This document shows positions 1-12,422 of a DNA stretch of 64,000 nucleotides, one piece after another. The DNA comes from Paulownia fortunei (lineage: Eukaryota; Streptophyta; Magnoliopsida; Lamiales; Paulowniaceae). Made by a program: the position numbers and the translations under genes. The stretch is taken from NCBI GenBank assembly GCA_019321725.1, contig CM033111.1, positions 11,160,001 through 11,224,000 on the forward strand, in the 5' to 3' direction. Positions within the stretch are counted from its first letter, which is position 1. Each line of letters opens with the position of its first letter. The notes under the pieces were generated by a model. That model was not told where the DNA came from. It saw nothing but the letters and a program-made list of their open reading frames with translations, and did not search any database.

Positions 1-192
1 AGAAGGAATGATAGTTAAATACACTGAATTTAGAGTACAATGTTCCTGTTTTAAAGTTTTAACAATTAAAATAATTAATCTCAAACATACAAATCTTATT
101 AATAATTTTACCGCATATAAAATTTCAATTTATGGTAATCTTGAAATAAGAGCATACAAAGGATATAATTTACGCAATAACCTAGGCTCTTT
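1..192. other. AT-rich flank, nothing recognised
   Basis: No coding frame with recognisable content. It precedes the TG end of a copia LTR that begins at 193. Confidence 0.4.
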
Positions 193-3107
193 TGTTGCAT
201 TCGCAAAACCTTGGGACCTCGAATGCAATAAAAATTTAAAATTTAAAATTTTAAACCGTGCATCAAATACATAATAAGGGTGTCTCGAGTTTGATGTAAT
301 CAGAGACAGAGGGAGGGGGCGGTTGTGTGCAGCAGCCCCGCCCCCCAATTTTGTTTTTCCCATATGAATTTAATAAATTTAAACATTGCCCCCCCCCTCC
401 CCCTTAAATAATTAAATTATCCCAACCGCCCCACCTAAATTTTTATAATCCTATTTTGAATATGTAAACTTAATGAAAAATTTAGTTAATGGAATTTATT
501 ATTAATACAAAGTTCTAAAATACAACCTTTGAAAAAATTATTATGATTTCATTCTACAAATATGACTTAATTTTAGTCAAAAAAATACTCATTAGTGTTA
601 TTTTGTAAGTATCATTTCATTTAGTTAATATGGTAATGAAATAATGTTGAAATTCTTGCACTAGTTTTTAGAAGCAAGTTTGATTACCAAAATCTATTTT
701 TTTACATTGTTACTATAAATTTTTATTAATGTTAAGTATTATTTTGTTTGAATATAATAGGTTTTTTCACTTTAAGAATTTTATTAATTTTTTCAATTAT
801 TTTTAATTCATTGTTTTCTTAAAATGTTTTTTATTCATATTTACTTAATTATTTATTTTTATTGAGTTCTCTTTGTCTAATACTTAATTTATGTTTCATT
901 TAATTTTTAGTTTTCTTTGATCCAATGAGAATTAGATTCTCATATCATGTATGTTACCCTATGTGGCATGATTTCACAACATCACAATTACAATATTAAA
1001 ATTAATTTTTATTTAAAATAAATTTTACGATTAGACTTTTTTCTTAAATAATATTTTACAAATGTATAGCTACCTATATAAAGTATATTTTATTTTAAGA
1101 ACACTTTTCTTTTTTTATAATAATAAGAAAGTTTTTAACTCATAAGATTGTGATGAAACTGTGAGATTTACTCTAATTTTCAGTACATATTTTCTAACTT
1201 TATAAGTTAGTTTTTATTTTGTGTCTGATTAAATTAGAATTGGTTCTGAATTACAATCAAAAGTCATTATTTGTTTGAATACTTATGCAAATATGATCAA
1301 TCTGAAAAAATTATGTATAAATATCACGTATATATTTATATTTGTATTTATTTTTTAATAATTAGTTAAGAAAAAACTACATTTTATACGTGAAAATAAA
1401 TAAATAATTAATATTGTATTTTTTATGATCCAATCTCGGCCCCTTATACAAAAATCCTAGCTCCGTCTATGGATGTAATTGATCGGTTATGTGCATACAG
1501 ATAAAAATTGATATCCTTAAAAGTATCAGAAGTTTTAGGGATTAATCAAATTATACTTAAAGCTTCCATTTGATGAAGAGGACTTAGAAACGACTCAAGT
1601 CGTTGGCTCTCACAAACTCTTCAATTTTTCAAAAGCTTGTAGAAGGATGGATTCACATAAGACCCCCAAGCATTGATCCTCTAAGCGTGTATCCACACCT
1701 CAAATACTTATACGCAATTAACCCTATGGTACTAGGCTTTGTTTTGATGATTCTAACCTAAAGTTATTTGGGTGTATAATCAACTCTTAATTTAACTAGG
1801 GTGAAATAAGAATTAATCATGACTAGCAACTTGGTGGAACTTTAGACAAGAAAACAAGAACAAATTCTAGAGAGAGTGAGGAGTGCTTGGCCGAGAATTT
1901 CACAAGCATTGGCTTATTATTTTTAACAATGAGGGGGTATTTTATAGCTCCTCTTGGTTCTATCTTATGGTAATCTTTCCTTGTCCAATTTGAAATCTAA
2001 GAGGTAAATCTCATATTCCTTTACAAGTCCAAGTTGGATATAAATAGTAAGTCTTTGATTTCAAGTCAAAGACTTAAGAAAAGTCTTTAACACAAAATTC
2101 AAGACTTAATTTCCTTGTCAATCTTGAAATTTAATTCATAATTAATCCTCATGGGCTTCCTACAAGTTCACAACTAATGAGACTTGATCCAACTTAATTG
2201 GAACCAATTTAATTAATTCAATAAATTAAATTAATTCATCTAATGATTTCAAAGGCCCAGTAATTGTTCCAAACAATTAATTAGTAAATGATGGGTCACC
2301 TAATTTAATTAGACCAATTAATTAATCTATAATTAGTTAATAAAAATTAAATCATCCCTTGAATTAATTAAACTCTATTTAATTAATTACATTAATTAAA
2401 TGTAATCCAACTCTTTCATTAATTACTAGGAAGGAAATGAGCTTCTCCGAGTTAGTGTATGGCCTCATAGGTTCACCCATATGTTCGTAGAGGGCTCACA
2501 ACTCTTTTGACTTGATTGAAAATTAATGCTTTAAATATTCTAGATTAATTGATCTAATTATTTAACCATCTTAGAATTATCACATAAACTTCAAAAAACC
2601 TCACCAATCATGGTTAACTTCTAGCAACACGCCATGAAAACCTAAACATAGGTGAAGATGGCAACCCCTTTCAATTATTAATACCATGCAAGTCCGATCC
2701 TACCGTCAACTAATCTCCTTATTAAGCCTATGATGCGGATTATTAGTCGAAATCCTAATAGCTTGATTCTATGAAATTATTCCTAGTATCTTAATTCATT
2801 GATGCTAATTAGGAAACTTAGTTCCTAATTACTGATCCCAACGACGACCATGAATTTTAGAATAAAGTATAGTGGGAACATAGAGGATTCACATATTCTG
2901 CTATATAGGCGATAAATTATTTGCTAACCACTCATTAATCTCTTTATACAAGGATGATGCACCTTAAATATCTCTTATAAGATTGTCCTGCAATAAGAGA
3001 ATATATCATAATACATCATGTCGAATATGATGTTATAATTGTACCTCAAGTTGAAGGACTGATTCATCCACTATAGCAACGACAGAAAATTTCCCATTCG
3101 ATAAATG
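193..3107 (-). mobile_element. Ty1/copia LTR remnant, minus orientation, split by a hAT element
   Basis: The start TGTTGCATTCGCAAAAC matches the starts of the LTRs at 5172 and 35836 (TGTTGGATTCGC, TGTTGGGTTCGC). The body shares their layout: a stretch with the last lines of a leader transcript, then many TTAATTAATTAA blocks, then a conserved tail about aligned sequences such as the 'ggttcac' and 'aaccact(c)attaa' stretches. Similarity stops near 3107, so roughly the last 400 bases of the usual 2.1-2.2 kb LTR are missing. No internal element sequence follows, so this is a truncated or solo LTR. The right edge is approximate. Confidence 0.7.
301..1471. mobile_element. Non-autonomous hAT-superfamily element
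   Basis: Terminal inverted repeats are CAGAGACAGAGGGAGG at the left and the complement of CCTAGCTCCGTCTATG at the right, related to the CAGNGGCGGAGCCAGG termini common in plant hAT elements. An exact 8-bp target duplication, GATGTAAT, flanks it at 293-300 and 1472-1479, the size hAT transposases make. The 1171 bases between are very AT-rich apart from G/C runs near the left end and contain no transposase frame, so it would have needed a transposase in trans. It sits inside the copia LTR and is therefore younger than it. Confidence 0.85.
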
Positions 3108-3236
3108 ACTAAATTGGAAAAACCTCATGTGAAAAAAATATACACCATTCTGTATTGTTGTTTGAGATTTATAACAAATTGTTATAAGATAAATCAACAA
3201 AAAAAAAAACCATTACCATATTGACACTAATCAACC

Positions 3237-4130
3237 TCAAAGTTTCTCAGCACCAACAATTCCATTAGAGATCTTTCTATTTGCCCCCGAAAGAACCATT
3301 AGACTGTATGCAAGTTCTATTGCATCCCCAAAGGTATAAGCTCTAAAACCAAGCCTACAATTAATAAGGACATTGTTATAACTATTCAATAAAATTAATG
3401 AATCTTATTTACCATAACATTCACTTACAGTAAGGTCGATATTAGATCCATCAAAATACCTCTTCTTGCCATGCTGGTCTCCCTCCCACCTATTATATCA
3501 GAGGATCTCATCAACCAAATATTTGTATACGGTATGACTCCGTGGATACTCTCCTAAAGTACTCAAGTCATCAACATAAGAAACAACAAAATGGGGTGTT
3601 TAATAGTTGCATGTAGGAAAAAGAATGCAAATAATAAAAAAAAAAATACATACATCCTACAAGAATATTGTAAATTCCCCTCTCCCCTCTTCTCTATTGA
3701 GTCTTTTAATGTATGAACAATAGCTAGTTGTCCATCCAAAAGCATGGACAATGTGTTATTGACTAGACTAAGTTCCAAATCACCAGGTTGTCCACGATGG
3801 TGCAACCTAAGATTAAGGCAAAACACTATAATAGTGAATGAACTGTGATATCTTGCCCAAAAACAAATGAATTCTCTTACTTTCAACCTTCATGCAATTA
3901 CTTCAACTCAAGCGAGATAGGTAGTCAACTTTGGCATTTCTATGTAAGAGTAGAATGTAGTGCGCCTCAATAAAAAATGGTGTTCCTTTGTCCTCCTCTC
4001 TTTTATTTCCGTAATGACTGAAATAAAGAGGAGGTGGGAACATCTAATTGCTGCTGTACTCTCTATATGGCTTCACCAGCTTCTGATTGAGCTATAGTAT
4101 TGGAGGGACATGTCAGTACACAAATAACTA
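3237..4130 (-). pseudogene. Exon-like blocks of an unidentified host gene (degenerate)
   Basis: Reading the minus strand, three blocks look like plant exons. The last (3354 to 3237) follows a TTGTAG acceptor and reads LGFRAYTFGDAIELAYSLMV and onward to a stop. A middle block (3553 to 3429) follows TTTAG, ends at a good GTAAGT donor and contains DQHGKKRYFDGSNIDLT. An upstream block, about 3800 to 3655, contains RGQPGDLELSLVNNTLSMLL. The family is not recognised. The middle block has an in-frame stop and its phase does not match the last block, so if real it is a pseudogene or my splice choice is wrong. It could also be chance coding potential. Confidence 0.3.
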
Positions 4131-4730
4131 TTATTGATAACATATGGGAAAAGTTTTCAAAACAAATGCTGGATTATGCAGTATTACCATAATAAAATAA
4201 AATATAACACTACTGGATATGCAATATTAATTTATTAATATGCAGTAACAGTTGAACAGAGAAGTAGTACGAACAACAATATATGCAGTATCAAGTTAAA
4301 TACTAGTATGAACTCTATTCAATATTTAGTAGCACTATTAATTTAACTAAAACAGGTGATCTCCATATAAAGTTAGGGTTTCGAGGGCTTTTCTACACAA
4401 ACAACTATGAATGGAAATTTTTTTCAAAAAAAAAAAAAATTGTTGGCTCATGTAGTATTAACATAACAAAATGATGAATAACACTAGTGAATATGCAGTA
4501 TGAACTTAACCGGAAGTAGTATGACTCTATTTATATGCAGTTTTAGTTTGACAAAGTAGCAGCATAAACAACATTGGTATGAGTAATAGTTTAGCTACAA
4601 ATACTATTAAATTAATTTCTATGCAATGTTAAACAAAACTAAATTGAGGTCTATTCAGTATGCAGTAGCACAATTAATTCAATTGAAACAAGTGCCCTCC
4701 GAATAAAATAAGGGTTTTGATAGGTTTTAC
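4118..4730. repeat. Diverged two-copy tandem duplication (~300 bp unit)
   Basis: The unit about 4118-4402 recurs at about 4403-4722. Both copies run from CAAA(T/C)AACTAT through a TTTTCAAAA stretch and an AACACTA(C/G)TG(G/A)ATATGCA stretch to TAAGGGTTTTGA-like or TTAGGGTTTCGA-like ends. Both are studded with ATGCAGTA-like words. Confidence 0.6.
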
Positions 4731-5589
4731 AGGTCTCCAAAGTACAAGTTAATACAATCTCAAATATCCCTACCTATTAACTCAAAATTTACATCATTCA
4801 AGTACATATTAACTCACTGCAAGTTCTAAAAATACAAATTGAAGAACTATTTTAAATTCTTCAAGGAGATGTGTGAGGAAATAGAATTAGGAAGAAATGG
4901 AAAGAATTTATGAATGAAATGATAATGAGAAGGGAATGATATGAGTATAGCTTTTCCTGTGCTTGGTATGCATAAGGAATGAAAGGAACAAAATCATCAT
5001 TCTTGGTTTATTCCAATTCCATGATTGGTAATTAAAAATAAATAATAGAAATAGAAAAATATTATTTTTAATGACTAGAAATTTTTTTAAATTAAATTAT
5101 TATTCAGTATGTTATACATGAATGGGTGTGTTACAGTTTCTGTTAGTGTTAAATAATATATATGTATATATTGTTGGATTCGCAAAATCACGAGACAAGG
5201 CGTAGCGGAAATTTAAAATTTAAACATGCAATAAACTATATAATACATGTTGTCCCAAATTCAGTGCGATTTATTTGTTTACACCTGAACACTTCGTTTA
5301 ATTAAAAATAAGGGTTTTTGCAATTATACCAGAATTGAGCACTCTGGTTGATGAAGCTAACTTCAACGATTCATTTTGTTCCTAAATCAAAAATAGTGTA
5401 CACCACAGAAATATAAGTATTTTCCCTATGATCCACATGACGAGCAAGGGCACAATTCAATATCTCTGCTACAAGATATTAAATCTTTGTTTCTAATCTA
5501 AAATTTTGGGAGTGATGGTTAATTCCAATATCAACTAAGTGATAAAACACTACAAAATGGCTAAATTACTTGGTAAATATGAATAAAAA

Positions 5590-6010
5590 CTAAAAATATC
5601 GTCGCTAAAATTATCGCAATAAGAGAGTCAGAAAACAACTTAGCGATGAAATACTAAACTTTGATCGCAAACTTTGCAACGATTCATTTTGCCTCTAAAA
5701 ATAATAGCATCGTCGCTAAAATAAAACTTTAGCGATGAAATACCTGAAAAGATTCATCGCTAAATGCTTTTAGAAAATTTAAAAATTAAATTTGTAATAT
5801 TACTTTTGTGATGACGAGATAATCCATCACAAAAGTAATTTACTTAGCGACGAACAGTTTGACAATATTTATCGCTAAAATCAAAAATAAATAAATATTA
5901 ATATTTAGTATTTAGCGAAGAAATGTAGTTTTCCATCGCCAATCGAAAAAGAAATTTAAAAAAATAAAAGCTTTAGCGACAAATTTTGAAAATTCGTCAC
6001 TAATATTTAT
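5590..6010. repeat. CACTA left subterminal repeat array
   Basis: About ten copies of TTAGCGA(C/T)GAA or its complement TTCGTCGCTAA, often as facing pairs, for example near 5600, 5640, 5709, 5730, 5751, 5847, 5870 and 5970. In this superfamily such repeats are binding sites for the element's own DNA-binding protein. That role is known for the family and inferred here. Confidence 0.8.
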
Positions 6011-6549
6011 TTATTTTTTTTAATATTTTTATTTATTTCAATCATTTAACCTTATTTTAGGCAGCAAATCCACAACTTGTTTGTCACAACCATTCCCAAA
6101 TATCTAACAGCTCCTCACAAACAACTATTCACAACACATCCATCATTCAAACAATCTAAATATCATTAACTAACAGACATTTCATTAAAGAACTTATCGT
6201 ATATTAAACAAACCATCATATACACAAGTCATATAAAGAAAACATTAAACAAACCGTCATAAAATTTAACATTAAATGTAAAATATCATCATATATACAT
6301 TAAATAAAAGTCTAATATACTTAAAAAATGGATTGAACTTGACGACATAAAAAATGAGAACCTTCAGGTACCATTCTAGCCATGACTGTAGAATAATAAA
6401 CCAAAGGTGTAATTTGAAATAAGCACTATATAATAAATCTAGTCATATTTATCAAAACAATAGCAATGACTAATATAAAAATATTGATATAATAATTTAT
6501 CCATGAAAAGGTATGAGTAACTATACAAAATTAAAACACTTACACTAAA

Positions 6550-7020
6550 CTAAGACTGAGACGGTGGAGAGGGTACAACTGAGGAGGATGGTTGCTGCTA
6601 GGTCAGCGACTATACTGCTTATGATGCATCGGAAGAAATCCTTTCAAGACTCTATAGAATTATGTCATTGTATCTCCTTGTCATGCAGTTTTTCCTTATA
6701 AACAAGTAGCTCAATGTTAGTGTCTTCTAGCTCGGTCCTGGTGTCTACTAGCTTGGTCCTGGTGCCTGTCAGCTTCTCTTGTGTCATTTGAAGCTAATTC
6801 CTATATGCTGCATTGGTTGGCCTGGACGATGTAACATCAGAATTAGTTGATCTGAGAGGCTTGGGCCAATTTCCAAGGCCACATACGTACCCCAAACATG
6901 TATTGAGGATTTAGTCACATACTCTATCTACAATTTGTACATTATCTAAGGTGTGAGTGTCATCCCTGGTATTTTTCTAATTTTGTATCTTTCGATACTC
7001 CTCTCGAAGTCGTACTATCT
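6550..7020 (-). pseudogene. CACTA protein fragment, Ptta/En/Spm (Transposase_24-like) C-terminal part
   Basis: On the minus strand one frame from about 6980 to 6661 reads VQIVDRVCD, then CLGYVCGLGNWPKP, then a low-complexity coiled-coil-like stretch with repeated TGTRTKL / DTRTELED. The GYVCGLGNWPKP piece resembles the GY(V/I)RGLGxGPKP motif followed by a glutamate/leucine-rich coil in plant CACTA-associated proteins. Three in-frame stops interrupt it and no start is seen. A further short exon-like piece follows a TTTGCAG acceptor near 7180. The family call is from memory of the motif and was not checked by search. Confidence 0.5.
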
Positions 7021-7876
7021 TAGGCTAAATTCAATAAATATGTTAAAAACTGAAATATATAGATCAAAATAAATTGAAAAGAAATAACTAAATATATTCA
7101 ATACTTATATATTCACTCTCAGCTCTCTTCCATTCAATCTTTCGTAAAGACGGTGATTCGATTCTTTTTGCTAGATCTATCAGCCTGCAAATATCATTTC
7201 ATTGGATTAAAGTCAAATCAAATAATTATTTCATTAAAACTAAATAGTTTATACTTACACCATCATAACTATACTGTAGAAAAGACTTTAAACTTTTGCG
7301 ATGATTGTATTGCAACTCACCAAAATTTGCTGAGTTTATTTCTGAACGTTTTTGCAAAAAATAGTTAATTTGTAAGAAATAAAGTTAATCAACAAAATAT
7401 AAGATTTAATTAAGTTATATAACTGATATTAGTCATTAAGAAGTTTTGATGCATGACCAATTTCATATATATTTAATCATTTAAAAGTATGTAATATAAT
7501 GATGCAATTGATTGTTTGTCAAAAATATGATAGTTTTGAAGTTTTCAAATATTTCATGAGCTTTATTTTTGCCTCAATCACTAAAATTAAAATTATTCAA
7601 AATTAAATAAGTTATTTACATTAAGATAGACTGACATATACCTCTTTTTAAATGAATTTACTTCAAATATGCAGAAATTTCGAGATGAGCCTATATCAAG
7701 TGTTTACATGCATATGTCTCATTATCTAGCAACTAAATGTTAACTTGCTCCAAGCAAGGTGCACTAGTAGTCAGCTCATCATGAAGTTTCATATTACAAA
7801 TTAAGAGGTATATTTCATAGCCTTTGAAATAGAACTAGCTCTATAAACACTGATAAACCACATTAGCTTTAGCACG

Positions 7877-9208
7877 TGTTGCAAAATTTGTGAATGCAAG
7901 TGAATAATATCGTAGACAAGTAATAAAATGAATGAGTGAAGTATTGTTCCCACAAGAACTATTGAATTACTAAATACCAAAATGGGTTAACTCTAATTTT
8001 ATTTGAACAATCGTAATGGAGTAGTGATTTATGCAAACTAAGAAATTTAACACTAAATTAATCAGCAAAAGAAAATTAGAATTAACTTCTATGACTTAAA
8101 GACTTAGGGTTGGAATTAACTTCTATGACTTAAAGACTTAGGGTTTATGATTTCACCATAATTAATCATATTTGAACACTCAATTACTTAAGAGCCTCTC
8201 CGAATGTCTATTAAAACTTTTACCAATTACTAACCCACTAAATTCCTATGTGAATTAATCAATCAATAAATTATTGGGTTCTATGGATCTCAATCAAACT
8301 ACACAAACTATGCAAGTATATTCCTATCTTACATGTAATTTATGATTTTTTTACACATAAAACTAAATACATATATCACCTCTCAGATCAATATGATTAA
8401 TAAATCATTCAATTTGTCGTCAAGTAATTAAAAGTATTAAGAACCATGTAGAAAATTCAATTAGATCAAATAAATATTCAATTGAATTGAAAGAAAAATT
8501 CAAACCATTCTAATTAGGTTACATCAAAACCCTAGATTAGAAACTTAGTCCCTAATCATATCTATCAAATTCATAGACAAGTCTGATTTCATGACAAAAG
8601 GTAAGAGAAAAGGAAAAGAAAAAAAGAACTTTGAAATCTTGAAGAAAAAACCCCCAAATCTTGAATCTTGAAGGCCTTACTCTTTTCTCTTCTCGTTTTT
8701 TCTTGTATTTTTTGGCCAAAAAAAGTCTCGAAATTTGTCTTAAAAATTGGCTTTTATAGTCCTCCAAAAAGAAGTCTCAAAATTGGACTAAAAAGTTGCG
8801 TTTTAAATTTTTCGCGAATCAGGGCCACTGCACTAAATTCAGGGGGTCACGCGATCCCAAACTGTTTGTACTCAGCACAAATTAATATAAACTAGCACTG
8901 CAGCTCCAAGTGGTGTGTCCTCTTTTGTAAATTTAACCATTTTCAACGTTGGGGCTTAAAAATTTGGTGTTGTGGCACCAAATGAATTGGATTATCATCA
9001 ACTTCAGGGTCGCGGCTTCAATCTCTTGAGCCGTGGCATGACTTCTAAATTTTTTACGAATTTTTATTTTCTTTTTCAATTTTTCTTCTCCTTTCCATGA
9101 GTCTTACACAATAACAGAAAAACACATAAAATCAACATAAAATGCTTGAAAATAAACAAATTATTAAGTAAAAGGATATAAAATAGTTGATATAAAACCA
9201 ACTTATCA
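7877..9208 (-). mobile_element. Solo LTR (probably Ty3/gypsy), minus orientation, inside the CACTA element
   Basis: On the minus strand it starts TGATAAGTTGGTTTTATATC and ends CAAATTTTGCAACA (TG...CA). The flanks are GCACG (7872-7876) and GCATG (9209-9213), a possible 5-bp target duplication with one change. No primer-binding site, tract or pol follows, so it is a solo LTR of 1332 bp. It contains locally GC-rich words (GGGTCGCGGC, GCCGTGGCA) seen also at 21.8 and 55.4 kb. Confidence 0.6.
8079..8145. repeat. 34-bp perfect tandem duplication
   Basis: A 34-base unit starting GAATTAACTTCTATGACTTA at 8079 is repeated at 8113 without a mismatch over the 33 bases that can be compared. The identity contrasts with the decay around it, so the duplication is recent. 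Confidence 0.9.
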
Positions 9209-9679
9209 GCATGCCAAATTTAACCGATAATAAAACATTTGTTTTACTGATTACAAATAAAACTCACAGTATAATTGAGGGACAACAGCAATGGACTTCC
9301 TAAGGCTCTCAAGTGTTACTGCCCGAATATTTTGACCATTTATTTTTATCTGTCAAATAGAAAAATGCTCAAAACCTCTAATAAACAATGTAATGGAGCA
9401 AAACAATCACATTATAAAATTTTAAAAGTCCAGAAAATGGAACGGCAAAACAGCAAAATGTTCAAACTTTAGTACAAAATACAATTATGAAAGTCCAGAA
9501 GGATACTAACATTTTTTCTCCTAAATACTGAAAAAATAAAAAATAGTATCGACATTGATGTCGGGCAATACATCACAAGACAATCATCGTTCTATCCTCA
9601 CAAGAAAAAATAAACCATATCTGAAATTACTACCACTGAACCATATCTGCTTTTCATAAAATAATTAGAACACATGAAA

Positions 9680-10054
9680 TTATTAAAAAAACAAATTCAA
9701 TAGGATTGGAATGCGAAACATAAATAAAAGAAAAAATAATATCAAATAGGAAGAAGTCCTGCCCTCAGGATAAGGGATTCCAATGGCGGAGCTGGTAGGA
9801 TGGGAGATAGACAGAAAGCTGTTAGTGGTGCGGAGCTGCCGAAGCTGGACTTCGACCAACGAGTGGGGCGGCGACAAGGCGATGGATGTGCTGTGGCATG
9901 GTGAGGTTGACGTGCCTAAGATTTTCCGACAAAAGAGATGATTGAGAGCGAGAGAGAGAGAGATAACGGACAAAGAGCAAGAGGCATAGAGAGAGATCAG
10001 TTAGGGCTTGCACATCAAATGGGGAAGAAAGAGGGGAATTGAAAATGAAACCCT
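9680..10054 (-). other. GC-richer 5' leader region of the CACTA element
   Basis: A block of higher GC content with a GAGAGAGAGA run lies just inside the right subterminal array. This is where the promoter-proximal leader and first exon of a minus-strand CACTA transcript would lie. The two short overlapping open frames here have no recognisable domain and are not called as genes. Confidence 0.4.
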
Positions 10055-10680
10055 GTTTTTTAGCGACGAAACTCGGATGATTCGCCGCTAACATAAAAAT
10101 GTAAAACTAGTTAGCGAGGAAACTAGTTATCGTTGCTAACATTTTGAGAAAAATAAATTTTCAAAAAAATACGTAAACCTTAATGACAAAAATACCACAT
10201 TCATCGCTAAGTAAATATGGTTAGTGATGACTTTGACCCATTCGTTGCTAAGAAAAAATAAAAAATAAATAAAATTTGATTTTTCTTTCCGACAATTGAG
10301 TAAACATCTCCACTAAAATAAAAAAGTAAACAAATGTTTTCCTTAATGTTAGCGACGACACAAGGTCAGGTCATCGCTAATATTTTGGTATTTATTTCAA
10401 AAATTAAAATGTAAAAAAAATACCTCACACTTTGTAAAGCAATGCCACATTTTGTCGCTAAGAAATCCAATCAAATAATCTTGGCAATAATGTTTTGCTA
10501 CTTCATGCCAAGTTTAAATAAAATAAATAAAATTCAATTACTCCTATCGACGATACTATTACGTCGTTGTTAACATTAAATTAATTTTATTTTTTCTAAA
10601 TTTTAGCTATGCTCGATTATTATTTCGTCACTAACTATTTACTTAGTGACGAAAATGGTGGTTGGTCGCTAAAATGTCAT
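10055..10680. repeat. CACTA right subterminal repeat array
   Basis: A dozen variants of TTAGCGACGAA in both orientations, for example near 10061, 10081, 10113, 10200, 10241, 10347, 10371, 10452, 10626 and the facing pair at 10643-10672. It mirrors the left array and confirms the element's extent. Confidence 0.8.
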
Positions 10681-12390
10681 CCCTATTTTCGTGGAAAAAT
10701 TAATCCAGGTATTAAAAGGTTAGGAACTAAGTGATAGAACAAACTTGAGAGAAAATAAGAGAAGGGAGTGTGCTTCTAAAGCTATAGAGAGGGCCAAATT
10801 TTTCTTGTGTTCTCCAACTAGAATTCGCCCTCCATATAAGGTGTATTTATACACCTTTTAATCTTTGTCCTAATCCCATTAGTTCTCCAATTTTTTTCCT
10901 AATTTATCTCTAGTTTGATTATACTATCCAAGACATGTCTTTGATTACCCTCCTATTAAAACTGAAAATCTTAATTGATTTTCATCTAAAACATGGAGTC
11001 TTTATAATTAAAGATTACCAATGGACCTCTCCTACGAGCCCTTTAACCTTGGACTTTCTTATTAATTAATTAATCAATGTCAATTAGATTGGTTCCATAA
11101 GATCATCTAATTAAATTAGGCCCAATAAAATAATCCCATTATTTATTATAATTAAATTAATTTGGCCTCTTAAATTCATTAAAGGTCCATTAATTAATTG
11201 ATCTAATTAATTAATTAATTACTCTTAAAAAAGTTCTTAATCTTTATTAGGTCCTGAATTAATTTAACTTTATAGATTAATTCTAGCTCCAAGTTAATTA
11301 ATCTTTATTAATTAACTTGTTCCAATTCCTTAGATAATTTTCTAGATAGAAGTGATCCATCTCATTTTATGTATGACCCATTAGGTTCACAACTAAACTA
11401 CAAGTGAGCTTGCACCTATTGTAACTTAGTGAATACATAAAATATATTCTTATTGATTAGTCCGATTAATTAATCCATCTTGAAATTAACTCTTTAATTC
11501 AAGAAACCTCACAAGTTAAGTGAAGCATCTAGGAGTGTATCTTGACCTCTTAGTCTTAGTTGAATAAGCAAGAGAACCTATTTTTATTACGAGTACCACG
11601 CAAGTCCAGTCTTTTAATCAACTCATCTCTCGATTAAGTGAAGGCATGAGTTGTTAGTCGAGACCCAAATTAACTTAGTAACTAAAATTTCAATCCTAGT
11701 CACATTGACTCGTGATGAATCATCATAAAATCCTTGAATAACAATAATCTACTTTAACCAAAGAATTTTGAATAAGGACCATGGAATGCATAGGAGATTC
11801 ATCTATTTTGCGAGATAGGTAATAGATCTTTTATTAACCACTCATTAACCTCCATACACAAAAATCATATACTCGATATAAATCTCTTGTAATTGTCATG
11901 CAATTGGAAAATACATTAAAGTGCATGATATCATACACAAGGCTACCACGGTGGCTCAAGTCAAAAGGACTAATTCATGCACTATCATAACTTAAAAATT
12001 CTCATTCGACGAACAACGTTCGGTATACTCATGCCCCAACGTGCACTTGCACATATGCACTAGCATCACCATATCAATGCTTATGGAATGAGACATCCTC
12101 CTTTTGAGCATGCATCATATACGCGAGTCTAATGGGCTTGTCAATGTCCTTGTCTCAACGAACCCTTGACTCGGATCTAATTTAAGACTAGAGTCATAAA
12201 TGTATATTTTATGATTGCCATCATATGTGCAACCATCCATGTAGTTATGTATGATGTAGGGACTTTATTTAACTGCTTAAGTGTAATTAAAGATAAAAAA
12301 GTGCCAATGTTTATTAATATATTTTGAATAGGATTGTCTAATACAAGAATGTAAAAGCAGCCAGTAATTGGCATGCCGGGTACTGCTCTA

Positions 12391-12391
12391 T

Positions 12392-12422
<31 letters not shown>

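Larger units (their letters stand above)
3108..5171. other. Unassigned region between two copia LTRs
   Basis: About 2 kb that is not copia LTR. The left part (3237-4130) has exon-like minus-strand blocks. The middle (4118-4730) is a diverged tandem repeat. Around 4860-5050 is an AT-rich stretch with GGAATGA/ATTCC-type inverted words like those of small MITEs, but no clean terminal repeat or target duplication was found. Confidence 0.35.
5548..10694 (-). mobile_element. Deleted CACTA (En/Spm-type) DNA transposon
   Basis: The left end reads CACTACAAAATGGC, the CACTA superfamily terminus. The right end ATTTTCGTGG is a decayed inverted copy. AAA on both sides (5545-5547, 10695-10697) fits the usual 3-bp target duplication. 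Both ends hold arrays of the subterminal word TTAGCGACGAA in both orientations. The only coding trace is a broken minus-strand fragment resembling the plant Ptta/En/Spm transposase family (6661-6980). There is no room for a TNP2 transposase, so the element is non-autonomous. It carries a nested solo LTR (7877-9208) and splits a copia LTR. Confidence 0.85.
5172..12393 (-). mobile_element. Solo Ty1/copia LTR, minus orientation, with CACTA insertion
   Basis: The LTR starts TGTTGGATTCGCAAAATC at 5172 and ends near GGGTACTGCTCTATTA at 12393, matching the GGGCATCCTACTCTAACA end of the complete LTR at 35836-38057 with a decayed CA. Without the CACTA element its length is about 2.07 kb, close to the 2.1-2.2 kb of the other copies. 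TATAT lies on both sides (5167-5171 and 12394-12398), a possible 5-bp target duplication, though the right copy lies in a TA microsatellite and is weak evidence. No primer-binding site or pol adjoins, so it is a solo LTR left by LTR-LTR recombination. Confidence 0.75.

Noticed and set aside
9683..10094. Two overlapping minus-strand frames of 90-96 codons
   Set aside because: They lie in the leader of the CACTA element beside its subterminal repeats and show no domain; length is explained by local GC content.
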